50,597 nt of DNA from Gracilaria vermiculophylla. Its lineage: Eukaryota; Rhodophyta; Florideophyceae; Gracilariales; Gracilariaceae. This document shows positions 49,429-50,597 of the stretch, piece by piece. The stretch lies in the NCBI GenBank assembly GCA_019155205.2, contig JAHNZQ020000181.1, positions 2,429,744 to 2,480,340 of the forward strand, read 5' to 3'. A program made the position numbers and the translations under genes. The first letter of the stretch is position 1. Every line of letters starts with the position of its first letter. The notes under the pieces are model-generated. The model did no database searches. It saw only the letters and a list, made by a program, of their open reading frames with translations, and was not told where the DNA came from.

Positions 49429-49680
49429 GGCTGCGCGGGGGGGGGGGCGGCAACGCGCGTGGACACAGGGGGAGGGGGGGGTGCACCAGCGCACGCAAAA
49501 GAGCGTTAAGTGCGCGAGCAGCGGCGGCAGGCAGCCGGGGGGGGGTGCGGCTTGCGCGCGCGCGGCGCGCGCGCGGCGCACGTGACGTGGCCCGCACGCG
49601 TGGCGCGGCCTCACGTGCGGCGCCCGCGTGTTGGGCGCGCGCCATCTCGGCGCGCCGCGCGCAACTGCCGCCGGCTGCAA
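49429..49680 (-). promoter_or_regulatory. Kinase gene promoter with two G-boxes
   Basis: CACGTG at 49579-49584, overlapping TGACGTGG, and a second CACGTG at 49612-49617, 150-190 bases upstream of the kinase ATG. G-boxes bind bZIP or bHLH factors in plants and algae. Many short G runs (up to ten G) lie closer to the ATG. Function is inferred. Confidence 0.4.
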
Positions 49681-50054
49681 TTTAAAGTATACCTCTGCAA
49701 AATCATAGCTCTACAAATAATAAGCTGCGCGAAATCGTCATAACACAGCTGCCCAAAAAGCTCATATTGAGAGAGTGAGCGGCATGTTGCAATTATAAAC
49801 TATCATGCACAACACCTTGCGCTCTCAAGAAGAGCTGGATTCTTCCAAAGTAGTCACTCGCAGTCCCTGAATCTCACAAATGTATAAAAAAGAAGCGAAA
49901 TTTTCATAACACAGTGAAATTCTATACTGCCAGTTACATTTCATTTAAAAAAGCGCGCCATTTTTTGCAGACCATTTATACTATAAGACCATCAAAATAA
50001 AGGTATTGATCTCTTCTTTCGTTTTAGCTACAGCCTCACAAATTCCCATTCACG
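49681..50054. other. AT-rich flank of a Tc1/mariner element
   Basis: Composition changes abruptly from very GC-rich to AT-rich at about 49680. The stretch leads to the transposase remnant and probably contains its untranslated leader and terminal inverted repeat, which could not be delimited without the other end. Confidence 0.4.
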
Positions 50055-50449
50055 ATGCCTCGTGGAACAGCTCTCTCAAAATTTGATAAAAGGCAAATTG
50101 TTGCTCTAAACAGCGAGGCTCGTTCTATATCTCATATCGCGAGAACTTTGCAGCGCTCTCGCTGTGTTATTCACAGCTTCTTAAAGCATTCTAATCCCGC
50201 TCAGCAACAGCCTTTTAAACCCAAGGCATAAAAAGGTTTCTTCAACTGTCAACAGAGCAATCGTTCGAGCTGCTACACTTCAAAACAAATCCACCAAAGA
50301 AATTCAAAAGGATTATAAACTCTTTGTTACTGTGCGAAGAGTGCAGCAAATTTTACAGGAGGTTCCATACTTAAAAGTATAAAACATTGAATACCGGTCC
50401 AATGATGACGTCGAAACATAAATTTTAAAGGATGAAATTAGCTGAATAA
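50055..50449 (+). pseudogene. Broken Tc1/mariner transposase N-terminus
   Basis: The ATG at 50055 opens a frame with the Tc1-type paired helix-turn-helix start (MPRGTALSKFDKRQIVAL, then a second helix ISHIARTLQRSRCVI). That frame stops at 50229-50231. The next frame (from about 50230) continues with the second helix-turn-helix (VSSTVNRAIVRAA and VRRVQQILQE), and a third frame with the usual TGPMMTSKHK-type segment, to about 50449. Two frameshifts and stops are thus present. The DDE catalytic domain is missing because a retroelement fragment starts at about 50465. Not functional. Confidence 0.8.
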
Positions 50450-50467
50450 TATTTAAAATGGGACGCT

Positions 50468-50597
50468 CCGTGTAGTGCAACGCCCCGTCGAGGGTCTACC
50501 GCATCAGCGGACGTCATAAGTATTTCATCCGCTCCCGGCTGCCACAACCGTGGTTATGAGGAGTATTAGCTTCACTAGCCCCATTTGGGGGTGTCCC
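50468..50597 (+). mobile_element. 3' end of gag plus LTR junction, second copy
   Basis: The plus strand here matches the minus strand at 414-545 closely: over the last 65 bases before the G5 run only about three differences are seen. It contains the same gag tail RSRLPQPWL and stop (50558-50560), and the same G5-TG junction, so the LTR would begin at about 50593 and run off the window. It lies inside or at the end of the Tc1/mariner remnant. Confidence 0.75.

Overview
The window is nuclear DNA of a eukaryote. It encodes cytosolic ribosomal protein uL4 (RPL4), DNA2, the Ran cofactor MOG1, mitochondrial ClpX, a tyrosine-kinase-like protein kinase and an intron-less tRNA-Arg with internal Pol III boxes. 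Several proteins look plastid-targeted (a NusG-type factor, a lumenal-type FKBP, an AAA-less FtsH-like protein), so the host is photosynthetic. Nearly every recognisable gene is one uninterrupted frame, so introns are rare. An intron-poor, GC-rich unicellular alga, most likely a red alga, fits best; this is inference.

Layout. 1-6.3 kb is repeat-rich and partly AT-rich. It holds an LTR fragment, a broken retrotransposon gag, a Ty1/copia-type 5' end (LTR, primer-binding site, broken gag) and about 1.2 kb of AT-rich DNA without genes. 6.7-24.1 kb is a gene zone of moderate composition: a UvrD-like helicase with a RecB-type nuclease domain (+), galactokinase (-), an organelle-type DEAD-box helicase (-), two tandem NAD(P)-dependent reductases (-) and DNA2 (+). 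24.1-49.6 kb is very GC-rich and dense: RPL4 (-), long poly-G tracts, an FtsH/M41-like protein (+), a membrane methyltransferase-like protein (+), a proline-rich basic protein (-), a membrane-anchored M14 carboxypeptidase (+), ClpX (-), a histidine phosphatase (-), tRNA-Arg(ACG) (-), a 109-residue protein (+), a possible exocyst Sec8-like protein (-), a C2H2 zinc-finger protein (-), MOG1 (+), MoaC/CNX3 (-), FKBP (-), the NusG-like factor (+) and the kinase (-). From 49.7 kb the sequence turns AT-rich and holds a broken Tc1/mariner transposase, cut by a second copy of the gag 3' end found at 0.4-0.5 kb, in the opposite orientation.

The genes are mostly unrelated housekeeping functions. Themes are DNA processing (two separate helicase-nuclease proteins), organelle proteins (DEAD-box helicase, ClpX, MoaC, NusG, FKBP, FtsH-like) and close divergent or convergent packing. 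FKBP and the NusG factor, both apparently plastid proteins, share a 272-bp divergent promoter. MOG1 and MoaC overlap tail to tail by 29 bp. Two features run through the GC-rich half: GC content falls from 5' to 3' within genes, and hexanucleotide repeats are read as alternating dipeptides (HE, SP, GS, AP, DA/EA, PQ) inside or beside conserved proteins.

Starts were placed at the first ATG consistent with the domain and targeting signals; several frames extend upstream without an ATG and those extensions were not used. No database search was possible, so identities rest on motifs read by eye.
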